Source: Marchantia polymorpha subsp. ruderalis (lineage: Eukaryota; Streptophyta; Marchantiopsida; Marchantiales; Marchantiaceae). Taken from it: a stretch of DNA of 64,000 nt. The stretch spans positions 14,612,501 to 14,676,500 of the forward strand of contig AP031352.1 of NCBI GenBank assembly GCA_037833965.1, in the 5' to 3' direction. Below are positions 61,613 through 64,000 of this stretch, in pieces. Under the pieces are notes generated by a model. It was not told where the DNA came from. It searched no databases and saw only the letters and a list, made by a program, of their open reading frames with translations. The translations under genes and the position numbers were made by a program. Numbering within the stretch: position 1 is the first letter of the stretch; each line of letters begins with the position of its first letter.

Positions 61613-63005
61613 TCTCGCTTACAATGCTTTTAGAATCTGTAAATAGTCACCTAGTACTTTATCTGAGATCCAGATACTCTTTGAGTCATCAAGCCTAATA
61701 CCTTTTTTGAGGATCTTTGACTCTAAAAGTGCAAGAGGCAAAAGTGGATCGTATGATAAAGATGTTGTAGATAGCAATAGATGATACTTCAAGATGTACT
61801 TTCAGTGTCGATGGTTCCGCACGTGACGAACCCAAACAATTAGGTGTTCCATTAAGTAGTAAAGGCTTTTAAGCTTGCAATTTTCTTTCTTATCTTTCTG
61901 AAAATGAGGTCACTGAAGATAATGGTGAACAGTCTCTCATTGTCAACTTGCATAGTTGCTTGTTGGAGAAAATTTTTTCTTTTTTTTCCAACAAGCAACT
62001 ACGCAAGTTGGCCAACAGATCTCTGAATCCATGCCTTTGAATACCTGACTTAATTTTTATCGTCTCACTTATGATGATGGAAATGCCCACATCATACGCG
62101 GTTACAATGTCCACGTTTCCAACATGAAGTTTTGACGAAACAGGACGAAGCAGAAGTTTCCATAGTCATTTGGGGGAGGTTTCTACGTCAGCACAAGACG
62201 TCATTCTCCATGCCGGTGGAATTCATGAGTCGTGACTGCCTGGTAGCGAGTAGAATATTTGTAATTGCAATTAGATTATGTAGAATTATCTTCAGAAAAT
62301 TATTATCAACATAGTCATTTTGCCCTGTTGTGCTTGAGAGGACAAGTATAAACTCCAGAACACGATAAGAGGTTACAGAAAAGTTGGGAGCGGCTGATGT
62401 ACCGTTGAGTTTTTAAAAATAAAATGAGACTGTTAAACATCCGCCGTTATTGGAATGTACAATACATGTGCAGATGGTTCTTGTTAGTATGCTACTTGAC
62501 CCATGATATTGAAAAGGTTGCGTGTGTGAGAAAGTGCCGTCTAGTCAGATTTAGAACCTCTGAAGTTGATTTTTCCTGTAGACCAGCAACGCGCTAGCCA
62601 TTGTAAGAGCCCATTGGTCTTCATGGAACTCAGACTCTAGAACAGAGAATGCAGTGCATTGCTGGAACCTTGCTATTACGTGACGTGAACCTTGATGGCT
62701 ATTGGTGGACTGTACCAGACATTCAGTGGAATTTTCTCATAACATGATGGTACGTCGAAGATACCCTTCATTGAGCATTGTCAACTTTCCAACAAAAATT
62801 ATGGTTGACGATTGCTTGTAGCCTGTCGCTAAAGTCAAGTACTGTCTGGTCAATGACTGATGAATTAACAATATTTTTCGTAACATGATGATGTGCAGGA
62901 TTAGCTGTTGCTCGCAGCACAATGCATTCATTTCATAATCTTCTGAGTTGCTGTAGCCACTATTGCAGCTAGAAAAGGCAGTGTTCTAATTTCGTTGGAG
63001 GAAAC
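61613..63005. other. Spacer between the repeat array and the next small ORF
   Basis: No gene is recognisable. It contains the hairpin at 61,944-62,010. Confidence 0.45.
61944..62010. repeat. Long inverted repeat, arms of about 29 bp
   Basis: The left arm starts CAACTTGCATAGTTGCTTG (61944 on). The right arm ends CAAGCAACTACGCAAGTTG (to 62010). There are two mismatches, and the spacer is T-rich. Confidence 0.92.
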
Positions 63006-63191
63006 ATGATCATCAGCTATGTTCATTTTCTGACGGCTTATGCCCTTCCCCTCTTACTGGTCTTCACTAGTTTCTTCACCATGGGTTACTATTTGGCCAA
63101 ATTGCTATGGAATGACTTTCTTCCTCGTCTAAGCAGATCTGATTCCGCTAACTCGAACTTATCTGCTGATCAAGTACGAAGGAAATTCTAA
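63006..63191 (+). CDS. Small membrane ORF, unknown
   Basis: A 61-residue frame: a hydrophobic segment (MIISYVHFLTAYALPLLLVF...) followed by a polar tail (LSRSDSANSNLSADQVRRKF). It resembles the 60,735 ORF only in layout. No family is recognised; it may be an exon of a larger gene or spurious. Confidence 0.22.
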   Translation: MIISYVHFLTAYALPLLLVFTSFFTMGYYLAKLLWNDFLPRLSRSDSANSNLSADQVRRKF

Positions 63192-64000
63192 TTTTCCATT
63201 CCAAATCTACTAGCATGGCAAAACTGGTAGAGATTTCCAATCAACAACCATGAAAACTGGCTTACGGGTCAACGAAAGAGATATAGGAATGCTTTGTTTC
63301 GTCGAAGACCACTTGAACTGCTCACGCCATTGTCTGGCTAATCTGATGGAAGGTGTACTTTCTATTATTCTGAGTAGATTACAGGATTATGACTCCTTAC
63401 TTCTATTCTGGGAACAGAGATAATTCGTGGCTGTTCCGAGTTCTGTTATGGTTGTTGGGAAAGCCTCTATGCATCCCTTATTCAGCCACCATATCAGCTG
63501 TGTCCGTCACAATGCAACAATCGATGTGGGAATGGTACGAAACTCTTCCAATTGATGTAGATTACCCTTTCAAATTGGGCATAAGAAGCACCAGTCAACT
63601 CAGTGCATCGCTTGAAGTGTCCACATATCGTTATACGTATCAACCATGAACTTGAAATGATTCGATTTGTACTCAACTATGAGTACTCCTAGTTTCTCAC
63701 AATAGACATCTCAGCCTAAGTTTCGGTTATTCTCATTCTCTAAATTAGAAATAATCATTATTACTAATTTAGGTTCATCTCAATCGGGAGAAATTGCCAC
63801 GTTCGGATCAGCTCATCTGCTGAGGGTCATGGAAGAGAAGTAATAGTAACTTTCTGTTGTGGAGGAGACGGGGGTATGTAGATTCCCGTACATGAGCTTG
63901 ATCGAAAGCTGATCTCAAATGATTGACACACGATACAAAAATGTAAGATAAATTTCAGCTTAACAGTTGCTTATCCATGATTCCACCATCTTCGTATGAG
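63192..64000. other. Window end, no gene supported
   Basis: An 86-codon frame (63,389-63,649, +) has no recognisable domain. It could be an exon of a gene continuing past the window. Confidence 0.35.

Noticed and set aside
1-64000. CRISPR arrays, bacterial operons, rRNA genes or phage modules.
   Set aside because: None seen. Genes are intron-split and of plant nuclear type.

Overview
This is a eukaryotic nuclear window, almost certainly from a land plant. It carries a nuclear gene for the plastid ribosomal protein PSRP3 with a chloroplast transit peptide, an AVT1-type vacuolar amino acid transporter, and genes split by many short introns (mostly 150-600 bp). These lie in very AT-rich intergenic DNA with TA microsatellites and decayed Ty1/copia sequence. 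The style is compatible with a bryophyte such as a moss, but that is inference; nothing in the sequence proves the species.

Layout. 1-13,255: no gene I can support, apart from a decayed tRNA-Ser on the minus strand (412-492). This stretch alternates AT-rich spacers with two GC-rich blocks (about 6.5-9.4 kb and 10.7-13.2 kb). 13,256-18,854 (+): AVT1-like transporter, 12 coding exons, 546 aa. 19-24.9 kb: AT-rich spacer with diverged repeats. 25,320-33,208 (-): a Q/P-rich and RS-rich nuclear protein, 12 coding exons, about 1,187 aa. 33.9-37.8 kb: AT-rich spacer. 37,849-39,013 (-): PSRP3, two exons, 186 aa. 39-45 kb: long AT-rich desert. 46,040-48,908 (+): inosine triphosphate pyrophosphatase, eight exons, 199 aa. 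50.86-52.03 kb: dead copia 3' end with its 3' LTR. 55,802-56,725 (+): intact intronless DUF4283-like/CCHC zinc-knuckle ORF. 60.3-63.2 kb: two small single-pass membrane ORFs of unknown function and a tandem repeat.

The genes are unrelated in function, as expected for a eukaryotic neighbourhood: tonoplast transport, nuclear RNA processing (inferred), plastid translation and nucleotide-pool sanitation.

The most notable result is in the AVT1 gene. One intron (17,310-17,522) has AT-AC ends, a near-consensus U12 5' splice site and a perfect U12 branch-point core. It is preceded by a 20-nt micro-exon, and a 24-nt micro-exon lies further upstream. The ITPase gene contains a 10-nt micro-exon. The window also holds an unusual number of short near-perfect inverted repeats, several with 4-nt loops.
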